From: an uncultured Rhodobacter sp. | Lineage (GTDB): Bacteria; Pseudomonadota; Alphaproteobacteria; Rhodobacterales; Rhodobacteraceae | Assembly: GCA_937901435.1 (NCBI GenBank) | Contig: CALGTJ010000737.1 | Coordinates: 1-7,290 of the forward strand | Direction: 5' to 3' | Length of the DNA stretch: 7,290 bases | Shown here: positions 6,044 to 7,290 of the stretch, piece by piece | How the letters are laid out: the number at the start of each line of letters is the position of its first letter | Numbering within the stretch: the first letter of the stretch is position 1 | The notes under the pieces: model-generated | Told to the model about the DNA's origin: nothing | Seen by the model: the letters and a program-made list of their open reading frames with translations, nothing else | Database searches by the model: none | Position numbers and translations under genes: made by a program

Positions 6044-7290
6044 TTACAGCGTCCCGCCGTAAATCTGCCATTCGATCTCTGTCACATGGGCGGCCAGCCT
6101 GTCATGCTCTGCCCGCTTGATCGCGGACAAGGCCTGATGCAGCGGCGCGCCCAGAATATCCGCCATGCCCTGCGACCCTTCAAACGCCTCGATCGCCTCA
6201 AGCCAGGTGTGCGGCAAGGCGGGAAAGGCCGTGTCAGTGCCTGATCCTGCGGTGTTTGCCCCCTCTGGGCCGGGCTGTGCAGCGCTTTCGATCCCGTCAA
6301 GGGCAGATCCCAGGATCACAGCCGCCACCAGATAGGGGTTGGCGTCAATTCCGGCGAGGCGATGTTCGAAATGGCGGGTCGCGGCGCTGCTGTCGGGGAT
6401 GCGCAGGGCGACGTTGCGATCCTCGCACCCCCAAGAGTTTTCCGCCGGAGAATAGACCGTACTGGCAAAGCGCCGCCACGAATTCAGGACCGGGGCCAGC
6501 ACCAGCATCGTGTCCGCCATTGCACTGCGAATCCCGCCGATGGCCTGCAGCATAAGCGGCGACAGCGCGCCATCTGGATCATCGGCAAAGCCATTCTCGC
6601 CGGTCTGATCCGCCAACGACAGATGCATATGCATCCCGGACCCAGAGAGGTCGCCAAAGGGTTTGGACATGAAACAGGCCGCCATGCCAAACCGTCTTGC
6701 CGTTGTGCGGATCAATTGCTTGGCAAGGATCAGATGATCCGCCGCGCGCCCGAGGTCTCCATAGCGCAGGGTCAGTTCAAACTGTCCCTCGGCATATTCC
6801 GAAATCAGCGACTCCAGCGGCAGATCAAACCCTTTGGCGGCGTCATAAATGGCCTCGAAAAAGGGGGACATCTGGTCAAGCTCATCCACCGACATGCAGT
6901 TGGTCGAGGACAGACGCCGATGACCAAGGGGCGTGCGCAAAGGCTGCGGGCGGCCCTGCGCATCGCGTTCGGCGTCGATCAGGTAGAATTCCAGCTCGAA
7001 CGCGCCCTTGGGGGCAAAGCCCAGTGTGCGCGCGCGCGCGATCTGGCGGTCAAGGGCGGCGCGCGGGTCATGAGCGACCGGGTGCCCCGCATCATCCAGC
7101 ATCTTCAGCAGCACCAGCCCGCGCCCGTTCAGCGGCTGTCGCCCCAACGTGCCCGCCACCGGCCAACACCGGCTGTCCCCGCCCTTGTCGTCGAATGTTG
7201 CAAGGGCCGCCGCCACATCGTTACCCTCGACATCCCGCGCGAACAGTGACGCAGGCATCCCGCGCCCGGAGGCATAAAGGCTGTCAAGCT
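6044..7290 (-). CDS. Glutamine-synthetase-family protein, gamma-glutamylpolyamine synthetase-like, 5' end cut by window edge
   Basis: Cytoplasmic ATP-dependent ligase of the glutamine synthetase fold. The frame is open to the right edge; 414 residues are visible of a usual 440-460, so about 30-45 N-terminal residues lie outside. An ATG at 7258 exists, but the upstream codons (LYASGRG before MPASLFA) continue family-like sequence, so it is not the start. Numbering from that Met, the active-site motifs are FELEFYL (87-93, metal Glu88/Glu90), SEYAEGQFE (153-161), GSGMHMHLS (206-214), NSWRRF (259-264), the ATP/phosphate region near ENSWGCEDRN (273-282) and HRLAGIDANPYL (299-310). The divergent N-terminus and the missing C-terminal adenylylation-site region of GlnA argue against assimilatory glutamine synthetase. 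The style fits PuuA/GlnT-like enzymes that glutamylate putrescine or other amines. It is convergent with kdgK (15-bp gap) and probably unrelated to uronate use. Exact amine substrate is unknown. Confidence 0.88.
   Translation of the reverse strand, partial: LDSLYASGRGMPASLFARDVEGNDVAAALATFDDKGGDSRCWPVAGTLGRQPLNGRGLVLLKMLDDAGHPVAHDPRAALDRQIARARTLGFAPKGAFELEFYLIDAERDAQGRPQPLRTPLGHRRLSSTNCMSVDELDQMSPFFEAIYDAAKGFDLPLESLISEYAEGQFELTLRYGDLGRAADHLILAKQLIRTTARRFGMAACFMSKPFGDLSGSGMHMHLSLADQTGENGFADDPDGALSPLMLQAIGGIRSAMADTMLVLAPVLNSWRRFASTVYSPAENSWGCEDRNVALRIPDSSAATRHFEHRLAGIDANPYLVAAVILGSALDGIESAAQPGPEGANTAGSGTDTAFPALPHTWLEAIEAFEGSQGMADILGAPLHQALSAIKRAEHDRLAAHVTEIEWQIYGGTL

Noticed and set aside
7027..7038. 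Alternating GC run
   Set aside because: It lies within the glutamine-synthetase-like coding sequence and is explained by Ala/Arg codons in GC-rich DNA.
6362..7249. A 295-codon open frame on the plus strand
   Set aside because: Antisense shadow of the glutamine-synthetase-like gene.

Overview
The window looks like chromosomal DNA from a marine alphaproteobacterium, probably of the Roseobacter/Rhodobacterales group. The evidence is the high GC content with strongly GC-biased third codon positions (hence long antisense shadow frames), a uronate isomerase of the alphaproteobacterial (Caulobacter-like) type with an N-terminal SPHGH metal motif, and the general gene style. The lineage is inferred from protein resemblance, not measured.

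Layout, left to right: (1) 1-1648, minus strand, an IlvD/Edd-family sugar-acid dehydratase cut by the left edge. (2) 1649-1923, a divergent intergenic region with a near-perfect LacI-family operator just upstream of the dehydratase. (3) 1924-2973, plus strand, a LacI-family repressor resembling the gluconate repressor GntR. (4) 2974-3528, a stretch without an intact gene. It holds two decayed fragments back to back: the C-terminal part of a small thioredoxin-like redox protein (minus) and the C-terminal part of a polytopic membrane protein of COG4280/TMEM165-like type (plus). (5) 3529-4935, minus strand, uronate isomerase uxaC. (6) 4936-5125, a divergent control region with an 18-bp inverted repeat of the FadR/UxuR-like (GntR-superfamily) kind overlapping a perfect TTGACA -35 box for uxaC. 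(7) 5126-6028, plus strand, a PfkB-family 2-keto-3-deoxygluconate kinase. (8) 6044-7290, minus strand, a glutamine-synthetase-family gamma-glutamylpolyamine synthetase-like gene cut by the right edge.

Functionally, 1-6028 reads as a hexuronate/aldonate catabolic island. UxaC isomerises glucuronate or galacturonate to fructuronate or tagaturonate. A reductase, not in this window, would give mannonate or altronate. A dehydratase would give 2-keto-3-deoxygluconate (KDG), and the kinase gives KDPG for the Entner-Doudoroff aldolase. The only dehydratase visible is an IlvD/Edd-type enzyme closest to L-arabinonate dehydratase, not UxuA or UxaA, so its substrate is the main open question. The two control regions carry operators of two different regulator families, and only the LacI-type regulator is encoded here. 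The right-hand glutamine-synthetase-like gene converges on kdgK with a 15-bp gap and probably belongs to a separate nitrogen/polyamine unit.

No tRNA, rRNA, CRISPR array, insertion sequence or prophage gene was recognised.
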